From Spirometra erinaceieuropaei (Eukaryota; Platyhelminthes; Cestoda; Diphyllobothriidea; Diphyllobothriidae), in assembly GCA_902702965.1 (NCBI GenBank), contig CACRXP010000183.1:633192-697191 (forward strand): a stretch of DNA of 64,000 bases, read 5' to 3'. The position numbers and the translations under genes are program-made. The first letter of the stretch is position 1; each line of letters begins with the position of its first letter. The notes under the pieces were generated by a model. It saw nothing but the letters and a program-made list of their open reading frames with translations, had not been told where the DNA came from and ran no database searches. Positions 54,401 to 64,000 of the stretch are shown piece by piece.

Positions 54401-55566
54401 TTGATCTCGTTGTCATATTGACTCTCGAGTAGATCGCCGACAGTTCCAATTGCCAGACTCTGAGGAATTGAGGTGAAGAGTGAGGTACCATCAAATGATA
54501 CCATGACTTCGTCTGCAGTAAGGTGTAGACCCTGGAGTCTTTCCAAGGAATATACGGCTGAGCGGACCGTTGTATAGGAGCCGGATGTAAGACAGTTCAG
54601 ACGTCGGAACAGCCATTTGGCCAGGTTGAATGTAGGCGTCCCGCGCAAAGATACGATAGGTCGAAGTGGAGCACCAGGTTTGTGCACTTTCGGCAGCCCA
54701 TAGAATCTCGCCATAGCCGAATCTGTTGGTTTAATGGCCAGTCGTTCTGCTTTTGAGATGGCACCGTTGCCCTGTAACCTAGCGAGCGTCGTGTTGATTT
54801 GTGCCACCAGCTTCTTCATCGGATCTCCGTCGCACTTGAGGTACGCAAGACGATCGTCAAGCAGGGCGTTGGCCTTCAGAAGGTAATCTGACTTGTCGAG
54901 CACTACTGTGGAACGTCCCTTGTCGGCTGGCAATACTACAATGCTTCTGTCAGCCTTCGGTCTCTCGAGGGCGTCTTGCTCCGCCTTCGGAATTGCTACT
55001 CGTGATTTGTGCGCCAACAGTAAGGACGTAACTGGCCGTCGGATGAGATGTTTTGCATCATCCGGCTCCTGGGAGTGCTCGAGGACCGACTCGATGCTAG
55101 CCCAGAGGTTAACCGGATCGGTGTCCGCGGTATTGAAGCATGCTGCATGTTGTAGCACTCGAAGCTGCACTGGCGTCAGTTCCTTGGAAGGCAAATTGTG
55201 GACCAGTGTCTCGCTGGGATCTTGCGTTGTTGGACCTAATTTTTGGAATTTGTGTCTCAACTCCCTATCTCGTCTAGATCTTAGTTCTCTGGCTCGGTTT
55301 TCGATTACTCGTTTCAGGATTGCTGCATAGTTCACTCCGATGAGCTCCGAACACTTCGGAATTACCTGGTCCAACACTCTGCGGTATTTCTGCAACCGCA
55401 AATGACAGTCCTGGATAAGCACACGAGTCATTCGCCTGCCATGTTGCATCACCCATTGCTTCGCTAGCCCTGTGTTTACCGGCGGCTTGTAGGAAAGACT
55501 CTTCGGTAGCACACGGCTTTTGAGACATCTGTGGAGGAATTCGATTTGCGCGTACGTTGAAGACAC
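54334..55566 (-). CDS. PLE 2 reverse transcriptase, N-terminal and first palm part
   Basis: About 400 codons: 'SSTYAQIEFLHRCL', 'IVVLPADKGRSTVVLDKSDY', 'ARFYGLPKVHKPGAPLRPIV', 'VMVSFDGTSLFTSIPQSLAI' (first catalytic Asp). The frame drifts after 'GHLIQMLN', near 54365, where the remaining palm continues in the other frame, so a small indel inactivates this copy. Confidence 0.85.
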   Translation of the reverse strand: MSSTYAQIEFLHRCLKSRVLPKSLSYKPPVNTGLAKQWVMQHGRRMTRVLIQDCHLRLQKYRRVLDQVIPKCSELIGVNYAAILKRVIENRARELRSRRDRELRHKFQKLGPTTQDPSETLVHNLPSKELTPVQLRVLQHAACFNTADTDPVNLWASIESVLEHSQEPDDAKHLIRRPVTSLLLAHKSRVAIPKAEQDALERPKADRSIVVLPADKGRSTVVLDKSDYLLKANALLDDRLAYLKCDGDPMKKLVAQINTTLARLQGNGAISKAERLAIKPTDSAMARFYGLPKVHKPGAPLRPIVSLRGTPTFNLAKWLFRRLNCLTSGSYTTVRSAVYSLERLQGLHLTADEVMVSFDGTSLFTSIPQSLAIGTVGDLLESQYDNEINRLRRGHLIQMLNCLPQDLLHL

Positions 55567-55579
55567 ACGAAGGGCTCTA

Positions 55580-56908
55580 GATTAAACTCCAGGGGCAACC
55601 TAAAGAGCAAATCTTTTAGCCTGATCGGTGTTTATATGTTCGTGAAATATGTGTCCCCCCACCAATTCTTAATGTTTACTTCATGCTCTTGACTTGTATC
55701 TTATTTTAAGGTTCCTTCTCAACTCTGAATTTTCAAATGTGTTTAGCCTTTCCTATGTAGGAAAGTTCGGTAATTCATAGGTCTCAGCTGACCCATTTAT
55801 GAAGAACTCATCAGCCTTGGTGAGATTCGAACACATGTCAGCGAGGACGAGATATGAGTACCTTTATAGTTTTTCCTGTTTTCAGGACTTTCGGCCTGCC
55901 TTTTTGAGTTTTCTCTATCCAACGCCTTTTTTCGGGCTGCTATGACGAGGCATCTTGACACACTAAGCTACAGAATGGAAATGCAATAATGAAAATCGTT
56001 TGTCTTGGATCACACACAGCAGTTTGTCTGTCGCCGACGAAGTCTAATGTTTGTCTCACAGCATAATGGGCTCAGTGACGGTGAATTGCGCATTAATTAG
56101 TTTTTAGTGATGGTAAACTTGCTCTTCACTAACCGCACTCCTTCCTCCCTCAATTAACTAATACCGGTGTCAAGAAGACTGGGGGCGGGATCCCACGTAG
56201 TGGCTGAAAACGCCAAACATCCGTCTACGCCTGCCACTTACGCCTGCTTCGCGCACGATGGACCAGGTCTTCACACAAACTAAAGGGGCGGCTCGAATCC
56301 CAACTGAGTGGGGGTGCCGTAAGGACCACATTAAGATGTAGCCATTTCAGCCCGGCTCTCCGTCCTGAGAAGACCTTGTGGATCGTAGGAAACCTCCGAA
56401 CGCCACATTGCACTTCCCACTAAGTGAATGCTTCGTTATGCTCTGAATTACAAATGTCAAATCAGCGTTTTACATGGCAAAAAAGCACTTTCGAAATTCA
56501 CTTATCCTCTGAGGTGAAAAGGATGCAACCTGTGTACACATACCAGTATTTGGAGAAACATGTACTGCTTGGGTAATGCATCAGCTTCAGCTGACATTCC
56601 AGTGCAGGCTTGGGAGAATCCAATGGTAAGGCAGTATGCTACATGGTGTGTATTAGCCAAAGATGATGTTCCGCAGCCATAAATATCACAATCCGGCCAA
56701 AAAGATGTTTGGTATCTAGGGCTAATTTAATTATTCCGGTCCGTGTTTTATGACTCCCTGTTTGTTGGTCTCAGTTATTCGGGGTTTATTTCCTTACGAA
56801 ACGTGCTTTGCTGGCGGCGGACGAAGACACCATGCTCACTAGGCTGCCGAGAATAAAGACGAAGACACTACGCTCAGCCATCCAATCGTTATTTTTTCCA
56901 CCACGCAG
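55580..56908. other. Rest of intron 5, nothing recognised
   Basis: No motif-bearing frame. Ends with the exon 6 acceptor. Confidence 0.5.
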
Positions 56909-57102
56909 GAATTACGCCGTGATTTAACCGAACTGTTCATGGAAGATGATGAGGAGTACGATGAGGAAGTTGATGACGAGGAGCCAAACCAGAGGGCTCA
57001 TGGAAGAGAACAACGGCCGTCTTCGGTTCACCAAAATCTCACTACGAATGCGTCTCCTAGCGCTTGCCTTGGCTCGGAAACCGCCATGGAACCCATTTCC
57101 AT
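56909..57102 (+). CDS. GON4L: GON4L ortholog, exon 6
   Basis: Acceptor CCACGCAG|GAATTA, donor TCCAT|GTAAGT at 57102/57103. 194 bases: 64 codons and two bases, completed by the first T of exon 7 (AT|T, Ile). Reads 'ELRRDLTELFMEDDEEYDEE', continuing the family block directly from exon 5: joined across the junction, the residues align one for one with 'KKEVNELMEELFETF' of vertebrate GON4L. The second half ('EEPNQRAHGREQRP', 'SACLGSETAMEPIS') is low-conservation linker. Too short for simple open-frame calling; the shadow frames here are not coding. Confidence 0.88.
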
Positions 57103-57260
57103 GTAAGTCATGTGCGTTTGACTCGTCAACAGTCGCCCGAGAAGCCATCACAAAGTGATTATTATGTTGCTCGCGTTTGCACGATCTGGCTGTCTGTCAG
57201 TATGTGTTGTTCATTGTTTTATGCGACTGAACTTATACGCTCGTCTCTCCTTCTCTTTAG
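57103..57260 (+). other. GON4L intron 6 (158 bases)
   Basis: Consensus GTAAGT start and pyrimidine-rich TCTCCTTCTCTTTAG end. Confidence 0.85.
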
Positions 57261-58389
57261 TACCCTAGATATGGCAGATCGGGTTAAACGTCAACTCAGC
57301 ATGCATCTGCAGCTCCTAGCAAGCACATTTGTGGCCACCATAAATCTCTCAGATCTGGAGGAGACTTTATGTCGACCCATCACTACTTTCGTTGATCAGA
57401 TCCACGCCACTCTCCATCGTTCATCTCTCCTCCTCGCCAGTCTTTCATCTATCCGCAATCTCCTGCCTCTTGTGAATGAGACACGGAAGTTTGTGCACGA
57501 GTTTGCTGGTCTCAGTATCCTACCCTGCTTTAGTAGCTCTTCGGAGGATCGAGCCCAGCTGCTCAATACACCCTCTATCCCTCTGCCCTTCTTCCTGATG
57601 GATTATATCTTGCGCAGTGCCCTCTGGCCCTACCCTGACCTTTTGCCTCCTGGATTGGCCTCACCTAAGGCTCTGGTTCCGCCACGGCAACGGGGCTTGT
57701 TTACCGCCGACGAGGATGGCCTCATCGTCCTTGGGATAGCCAACTTCGCAGAAGCCTCGCCCAAACGTTTCGCCGCCCTTGTTGAGCATTGCAACTCAGA
57801 TACCCCGAAGACGGCAGCAGGGGACAAATCGCCACGTATGCACTCGAGTTTCTTCCGGTTTGTCGCCACCAATCTCCTCCCCACACGCACGCCGCGCCAA
57901 CTGTATTGTCGCAAGTGCTATGTGGATTTCTTCGGTCGTCTGCTCACGCAACGGAAAAGTACGGGATTTGGCCCTGGAAATAGCACCTTTTCCTCGCGTT
58001 CTCCGCTAGGCCTTCTTCTCCAGGACTTCCAGTCTCCCGACTTTGCGAGCGTTGAAGCAAAACTGGACCTCCTGCGTTCCTGTGTGCCGGCTTTTGCTCG
58101 CCAGACGTCTAGCTATAGGCGCACCTACGCTCTGGGCTCCATCTTCTCCCGGCCCGATGTCTGGCACCGTCTACCAGCCGAGTATCGAGCCTGCACATCT
58201 AGTCTTGCCCGCCAAATGACAATGTCTTGTCTTCTCACCTCCGCACCAGTGCCGACTCGTGATTGCCTGAACGTCCGGTTTCACGCCTCCTCTGCGATTA
58301 CGCACTTCTTCGACGAGGCAATGTTGAGTTGGTGGCCATCTTTGGAGGATTTAGAAGGCACTGCACATGCGGATCCCCCACCTTTGTAA
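57261..58389 (+). CDS. GON4L: GON4L ortholog, exon 7 (last recognised)
   Basis: Starts after CTCTTTAG; the first T completes the split Ile codon. 375 codons to a TAA at 58387. 'ADRVKRQLSMHLQLLASTFV' aligns with 'AQRKRLQQQMQQHVQLLTQI'. 'LPFFLMDYILRSALWPYPDL' aligns with '[20 protein letters not shown]'. 'RGLFTADEDGLIVLGIANF' aligns with 'KIVFTKAEDNLLALGLKHFE', a Myb/SANT-like entry. The summed exons give a 2769-base reading with no frame conflict. Vertebrate and nematode proteins continue with PAH-like and Myb-like regions not seen here; TTT|GTAAAT at 58385 could be a donor to further exons, so the C-terminus is open. Confidence 0.85.
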
Positions 58390-59229
58390 ATTGTGAAGTC
58401 AGATTTTCCATTTTTCCCCGTATGGGGACTTAAGGGGTTTTTGTTTGGTTTCGACCACAGTCTAGTCAGATCCCACATCCTCCGAGTTGCCTTTCTTAAA
58501 GAGTCAAACTGATACCTATCAATGAACTGCATGTCCACTCTCTGCCGGCTGCGAGCGTGACTATCCCAATTTGTGGCAATGCGTACAGTGGTAACTCGCC
58601 CTCACCGTGGCTTGTAGTCTGCGTTAGAATCCTCTAATGCGGGCATTTGTCTGCATCATTCGTTTCGCGGAAGAATTTCACCGACAGAAAATAGATAGTC
58701 AAGATGGGCGTCATTTATTTTGCCCTTTTCACACCATGAAAATTGGTAGAATGGTGATCTTCGAGGCAAATACTGCCGTGAGTACGAAAAGGTCTCATCC
58801 ACACCGAGATCGAGCACGCTGTCTTATGTGTTGTGATTTCTTTTGCTCCTTCGAGTTTTTTCTGATTGAGATTCCCGGCCCGCTCATCTGGTTTGATTTG
58901 GAATTAAGTATACTGTCGCCATTTACCGTCAGGTTTTACTTGCGACGTAGCGGTCTTTTACTATTGCACAACTTCGCGATTAATGTTTTGCTGTGAGTGG
59001 AAGCACTTGGTCAAGATCCTAAATATTTATGCCTTTCGTTGTAAATAGGGGTAATTGTTGTGCCGTGCCCTGTTGAGACTTGGATTTCTGTACTCGACCT
59101 TAGTGACTCGTGCTTATGACAGCACTCATAATGACTAAGTAAGCCAACTCTCAAGGGCCGGGTTGAGAATTAGGCAACCCAGTCTGTCAAAAGAAGAGGA
59201 GGCGTTTACCGGTGATGGTTTATTAGCGG
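58390..59229. other. No gene recognised
   Basis: No AATAAA close to the GON4L stop and no motif-bearing frame. A plus frame at 58637-58996 lacks features. Confidence 0.4.
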
Positions 59230-59272
59230 TCTGACGTTTCGAGTAGTTGCTTCGTCTGCCCATCTCCAGAGA
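59230..59272 (-). ncRNA. Degenerate hammerhead motif, PLE type
   Basis: Minus strand: stem I TCT/AGA, CTGGAGA (A6 to G), T, weak stem II closing GGG/CTC, GAAA, ACGT, C. Order and stem I pairing are preserved but the core is mutated. Probable relic of a PLE end; no PLE protein is visible next to it. Confidence 0.45.
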
Positions 59273-59542
59273 CTGGGCAGTCACGCGCACAACTCTCCTT
59301 ATACGGCGCATTTTGTTTGATGGGTGGCCCCACCAGTGGTGCCTGTGTGGCTACATCCGACCCGCATGTCACCGTGACCTGAATCGTCCGCGTTCTCGTC
59401 GGCCGCGGAGATAGTTTACGGCCCCAGCCTGTGTCGAATCCCCGAATCTCTGTCATGCAAGCTTCCTTACCACGAGCCCCGACTCGTATTGCGGAGGCCG
59501 CCGTAATCGACGCGTCCGTCCGGGTCTCGGTCAGTAGGCTGG

Positions 59543-59670
59543 ATGGCAGTTGTGCAAACTGGCCGTCGCAGAAAAAAGAAGCAACTGCGCTACGCATGCT
59601 GGAACCTAAGAACTCTTCTTACTCCGACGACGTGCAGCCTTTCCGTGCGGGCGTCGGTGCGGCATAATGT
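59543..59670 (+). pseudogene. RTE-like LINE N-terminal scrap
   Basis: Plus frame 'TGRRRKKKQLRYACWNLRTL' matches the 'R-x-CWNVRTLL' opening of RTE-like endonucleases. The continuation 'DDVQPFRAGVGAA' is in the neighbouring frame. Nothing further of the element follows. Confidence 0.4.
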
Positions 59671-61669
59671 GAACCCCATTTGCATCTTCAGGATGCGCTT
59701 GCTTGATCATGATTTGCACATCGTCAAAGTGCTAGTTATCAGTAATTGCCGTCTCCTTTATCACAGCGGTCCTACCGACAAATTTCATCCGTGTGGTCTC
59801 GCAATCGTCGTGGCCGATCAGGCCTGGACTTCACTTATTGGCCAGAAACCAGTGTCGCTGAGGGTTGCAATTGTCTGCCTCTATAGGGGTTTTTCCACGC
59901 TACAGGGGTTGAGGTGTTTTCTTCAACGATGGCTGCCGATGACATTCATAAAGAGACTTTCTGTAGCTAATTTTCGACGGCATCGAAGCATATTGTGGTT
60001 AATTCGAATTCGAGGACGAAGACGAGCGAAGCGTTTGGGAGACGGATCCTTGACCCTACTCAGTGAGGAGCCGTTGCGCAAGTGCTGAGGCTGTGGCTGT
60101 GTAGCCACTGCGATGGATTGTACGATCACAGCCCCAGCCGCTTTCGCCAGTTCACAAATGCCCTTAGTATCGCACTTTCTCAGCTTTTTTCTGAAATATC
60201 AGCGCGCTCGCTATACGCAACCTGGCAGTCATAACTGACACCCAAATATTTTGGAGGTGGGGTTGATAGATAGCACCTTGTCTTCAGTACATTTAGTTCG
60301 CTGCCATCAGACCTTGTAGGTGTGTCAAGAAGTTAAACGACTCATCTTTCATTGTTCGTTCAGATTAACCAGCGTCTTTGTCTTGTTTTCCTCATTTCGA
60401 GCCTCTTACAGAAACTTCTCTTGCGCTCTCAATTCGACATCGTCAACGAAGAGATTACTTCCTTATTTGATCGTCCATGTTGACCACACACATCAATCAC
60501 AAGAGCATCGAACCATGCGGGATTCCGTGACTAAAGCTTACCTTATTTTGTCACATTGAAGGTAAACGAGCTGGCTCTATTAGGGTGTGAGGGCTAGACT
60601 CAGCGAAGCAAGTGAGGAAGCACTCTGCTTCTAATCATCTTCCATAACAAGGCGTTTCATCAAACAATATGAGGGACGTCAGGAAAGTCCCGTAGTGTGA
60701 ATTCTGTACGCTGCATCCACCTATGGAAAACGGCCATGGGTGAAATGGGGCAGCGTAATTGGCTAGTATTCAGTACTACACTTCAGCATGTACTCAGCTC
60801 GGATATGTACGAGTAAGCTCGTTTCCACCAAAAGGCAACTGAAAAGGATTCTCTCCTCCATCCAACCAGCCACAATTGTCAGACTAAGCGGATGATAACT
60901 CACTGTTTTTCGAAGTCCTTCCCAGAACTTGACATCTGATGGATGTTAGCTATTCTTTAGGATTACGACAGCCGTGTAGCACCGAGAGGCATTGAAAAGT
61001 CTGCAGACTGCGTCCTTACCACTGAGGTCGAGGAACTGAGGCAAGTGGGGTCGTCATAACAGGTGTCACAGCTCCTTTGGGGTCTCTGCTTTAGAAGGCA
61101 GCAGTGGTGATGCCCATGCAGATCTCCGGCTCCAGTAGCTTTTTCGGAGAGCTGCATTGAAATTCAGTTTGATCCATCATTCGTGCTTGCCAAGTTTTAA
61201 CTTGTTATCTACCTGGTATAGTGACATTCTCTCCTTCCATGAGTAGCATTTCTCTGTCTGACCCTTTTCTCCGGCCATTTCTCTCGTAATTTACCACTTC
61301 CTTTATCTCACTTTATTCGTTTGCTCAAAATATCGGGTTTTATCTGTTTCATTAGGACTTGCCCTGGCCTTCTTGAGCTCGCCCAAAGACCAGCTCATGT
61401 TCCGTTATTGTCGTCTATTCGTTTCGCGCCAGTTTCCTAAAAGCCGCAGGGGAGCTAGGGATATTTATTTGCAATTCCAGATTATCTGACTGGTTCCCTG
61501 AAGAATCCACGTTAGACCTATTCGATTGACTTTCACCGATCTATTTAGATTCCAAGATGGTATGCCGGTAATTCCGTTCCTCTTTGGTGTTGAGGTTTTA
61601 CAGCGCTGGCTGGCAGTCGAATGGTGTACGGCAATCAATTAACGCGTGTTACCGATTAAAACAGCGACA
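59671..61669. other. No gene recognised
   Basis: Motif-free short frames on both strands. Confidence 0.4.
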
Positions 61670-61790
61670 CTAGAAAGGCCTTTACTGACTTATTAGTCTT
61701 CATCAGCTAGTGATACCCCATATCCGAGTGCTGACACACTGTTTGAATCCATGTTTTGAGTGACGCCATCGCGACTACACTCCTATCTGG
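61670..61790 (-). repeat. Diverged tRNA-derived SINE remnant
   Basis: Minus strand keeps 'AGCTGATGAAGACTAATAAG', aligning with the hammerhead body of the family (CTGATGA, stem II GACT/AGTC), but GAAA reads GTAA. A vestige of the head follows. Confidence 0.5.
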
Positions 61791-61892
61791 GGTCACGTCG
61801 TCCGAAGTCGTATATGGAAGCGAATATGTGAATCCCAGGTTCTTGTTGCAAAAAAGATGAACACACGATCTCTGGGACAGAAGGTATATTTG

Positions 61893-61932
61893 TCTGAGCT
61901 TTCAGCCTCATACAGGAGGCCATCGTCAGAGA
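61893..61932 (-). ncRNA. Orphan hammerhead ribozyme motif, AGCT type
   Basis: Minus strand: stem I TCT/AGA, CTGACGA (plus 61923-61929), T, stem II GGCCTC/GAGGCT (six pairs, one wobble, loop CTGTAT), GAAA, AGCT, C. Forty bases, intact core, same design as the PLE motifs and the orphan at 1884. No PLE protein within the window nearby. Confidence 0.75.
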
Positions 61933-63117
61933 CTGTGAGAATGCGTCTTCAAATGAGCTGTTTTTGTAGTCAAGCCATGAAGGGGGGGATATGAGTGCAG
62001 AGGGTGGTATTCGCGATAAGCTGAGTCCCACGCCGTCTCACCCTCCGATCAAGAATAGTCACAAACTGCCCCTCCGTCTCATTGTTGAATAGCAACATCT
62101 TGGAACTCCTCCGCTTTTCAAAATGTTCCTACAGGTCTTTCGAGATGTGCCGTTTCTAGCTTGATTTCGACCACACTGGAAGGATTATTTGATGACAGGA
62201 CATCCTGCGTATGCCAACAACACTGGTCTGCCTTCCTTTTATGTCCGATTGCTACATCCAATATTCCTACTTTCGCGATAGTCGGATCTTCTATCATAAG
62301 TGGGCTGTGGCTGAAGACTATTCCATCTGAATCAAGGGCTGTTTCGCTAAGATCCCGATCGCGTTTTCTAGGGCAGACCCACCCATGCCCGGGGGCCGGG
62401 GACGTTGAGTTTTGCAGTGACAATTTCTATTTCACCGATTGATAAGGGAAGAGACTCTTCACTGGGACTAGCTCGTCGGAGGCAAGCATACATTTAGGGG
62501 TGAAGGTACATGTCTACGATGACAAGGGTTTCCTACTCGGACGCGACATAGCAGTTTGCAGCACTTCCAAACTTGAACGAATAATGACGTGCCTCCGGAG
62601 CAGGATCCAGTGGTAGATGAGGCCGCTGTCTACCAGCATCCAGGCCTCCGTCTTGGCTGCCCTGTCGGTTTTATAAATATAGGCTACTACCGCTTTCTTC
62701 CTCCAAAAAGGTTTTGATCGCGTCCATACTCTCTGAAATTACTGGTCTTTCACTGAACTAGTCTGATGTTGGGATTTTGAACAGTCATTAGATCGTAGGA
62801 GACGAGACCGTTGTTTCCCTTTTTTAGTATTCCATTTCTTCCGGCTCCTGCAGCGTCCACACACTCCCACCGCAAGGGCCAGGTTTTTATTGGGAGGCTT
62901 AGCAAAACGTTATATTTTAAGCAATCTGCAGCCACTAACACTTTTAATATTCTCACCGCCTGGGCATTTTTTCCAATCCAACCGGGCAAATCAACGGAAT
63001 GGACTTTCTCTCAAGACTTAGTTGAGACGGTTGGGTATTGTCTTCATTCTCGACATATGCAGACTTTTTATGAGATCCTGTGTTTGTCAAGCTTGACACA
63101 GGCTGTGTGTGAAGTTG
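61933..63117. other. No gene recognised
   Basis: Frames near 62161-62442 and 62811-63260 overlap on both strands without motif. Confidence 0.35.
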
Positions 63118-63415
63118 TCACAGTTTGTGGTGTGCCGATTTCGACTGGTTTAAGCGATGGTTTTCTCGTGAATTGTATCTTCGTGAAAACCGCGTTAAAA
63201 TATTCTTTGAACGTCTGCATCCTATCCCGTCCGATGGAAGATCACTCATCACGGCCGTAGCTGCACCCCCTCGGCCCAATACAGAAACCGTTCGACCTAT
63301 CGGTATGCCTTTCAAATGCTCGTACATTGTCTTAGGAAACGTTAGATGTGTCCTGAGACGCGTCCGCGGCGTTTGTCATTTTGACGAGACCGAAATCTTC
63401 TCAAGAGGTAACAAC
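63118..63415 (+). CDS. Possible coding exon, unidentified
   Basis: An open stretch after 'GTTGTCACAG' reads 'WCADFDWFKRWFSRELYLRE', 'NRVKIFFERLHPIPSDGRSL' and ends 'SRGNNR' at a consensus-like donor CGA|GTGAGT (63415/63416). Composition looks protein-like (aromatic, charged mix), and the splice edges are good, but I do not recognise the family and cannot show a phase-compatible partner. A further frame starting at ATG 63442 ends near a GTGAGC donor at 63556. Either may be chance. Confidence 0.25.
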
Positions 63416-64000
63416 CGAGTGAGTCGCTAACTGTCTGCGTCATGGCTCTTCGGTCCTCAGTCCGCCAACAGGCGCGGTTATCCTCTCCCTTTCCTATTCA
63501 GCGCCAAGACTTTGTCTGGAGCTCGCGACTGAACAATGCTTTCAATGCAAGTACTGGTGAGCCTTATGGACGAGTAATTCGCAGGTCAATAAATAACACC
63601 ATTGATGAAATGGCGATGGCTGACCACTAGAGTGCGAACGATCCAACCGTTATCGCACACGTACCAGCCTTATGTTGAATGTGTTTCCCAATAACTTCAA
63701 TAGGTACGATGACGTACCAACGGCATGCTGCGGGTCTGTCACCACTTTCCCTTATTTTCACTGTCGATTTTTTTGAGAGTACTTCCGGGACGTTAGGCCT
63801 GTAAAATTGTATCCGTGGTCGATCCTCATGGATCTCGCCTTCTGTTTGCACCTTGAATACCATACGGCTTTTCACTGAGGTGGTTATGGAGCAACCGGTG
63901 TTGTTGACGGTCCTGTTGAGCTTTGTGGCGTCCCTCCACGAGCCGGGTGGTAGGGGGATAAAATAAGGGAATGTGCGGCGCTTTAATTGTGACAGTGCTC

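Larger units (their letters stand above)
53277..55566 (-). mobile_element. Penelope-like element 2 (5'-truncated)
   Basis: Reverse transcriptase in two frames (55566-54334 and from about 54365 in the 54494-53277 frame), followed by the GIY-YIG endonuclease in that second frame. The 5' end stops at about 55570, within the N-terminal helical region present in PLE 1. Same orientation and same subgroup as PLE 1, though clearly diverged (many substitutions throughout). Confidence 0.88.
47115..56908 (+). other. GON4L intron 5 (9.8 kb)
   Basis: Starts GTAGGC and ends CCACGCAG. Packed with two PLEs in antisense orientation, several hammerhead SINEs, a 222-base palindrome and an assembly gap. 55580-56900 shows nothing beyond motif-free short frames; a B-box-like GTTCGAATCTC on the minus strand near 55822-55832 has no properly spaced A-box. 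Confidence 0.8.

Noticed and set aside
55822..55990. B-box and A-box-like pair on the minus strand
   Set aside because: The spacing is over 100 bases and there is no tRNA-like fold or known SINE body.
56946..57158. Plus and minus frames across exon 6
   Set aside because: Wrong frames; the phase-consistent GON4L reading lies in the third frame and is bounded by splice sites.

Overview
The window is eukaryotic and gene-poor. It has one convincing spliced host gene, large introns with GT/AG borders, and a dense load of decayed retroelements. The mix of CR1-like and RTE-like LINEs, Penelope-like elements (PLEs) with GIY-YIG endonucleases, tRNA-derived SINEs and hammerhead ribozymes points to a parasitic flatworm. 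I infer a diphyllobothriid-type tapeworm (Spirometra / Dibothriocephalus / Schistocephalus group) because the RTE-like and PLE proteins resemble those I know from that group; no search was run.

Layout. 1-3.2 kb: nothing recognisable except a small hammerhead motif at 1884. 3.2-3.7 kb: Ty3/Gypsy pol remnant. 4-19.8 kb: a nested LINE graveyard with three copies of one CR1-like family (A1, A2, A3, plus strand) interleaved with two minus-strand copies of a second CR1-like family (B1, B2), B2 lying inside A3. 19.8-22.5 kb: Gypsy integrase fragment, a direct repeat and a third B copy. 24-30 kb: tRNA-derived SINEs and a long minus-strand RTE-like LINE, itself broken by a 488-bp dimeric SINE with a 9-bp target-site duplication. 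31.0-58.4 kb: a seven-exon plus-strand gene whose product is an ortholog of GON4L/gon-4, a nuclear transcription regulator. All exon phases agree and give about 920 codons. Its 7.3, 5.8 and 9.8 kb introns hold PLEs, LINEs, SINEs and a 222-bp perfect palindrome. 58.4-64 kb: mostly anonymous sequence with two more hammerhead motifs, a LINE fragment and one possible unassigned exon.

The most interesting system is a set of about 13 small type-I hammerhead-like motifs on both strands. They sit in three settings: at the 3' side of both PLEs, inside the body of the tRNA-derived SINE, and in an oppositely oriented repeat next to each PLE, with a few orphans. All share CUGANGA, one spacer base, a short stem II, GAAA and then a palindromic stem III. 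In the PLE-type motifs the palindrome varies as ACGU, AGCU or AAUU; in the SINEs it is AUGGCCAU or ACGAUCGU. This covariation argues for selection on ribozymes that pair as dimers or use a minimal stem III. The SINE occurs as tandem dimers with hammerheads about 301-311 nt apart, the architecture expected of a retrozyme that releases monomeric, perhaps circular, RNA, here combined with a Pol III-type tRNA promoter. Hammerheads in PLEs and in the Schistosoma Sm-alpha SINE-like repeat are established; the dimeric tRNA-SINE/retrozyme form and the AAUU class paired with PLE ends may not be described.
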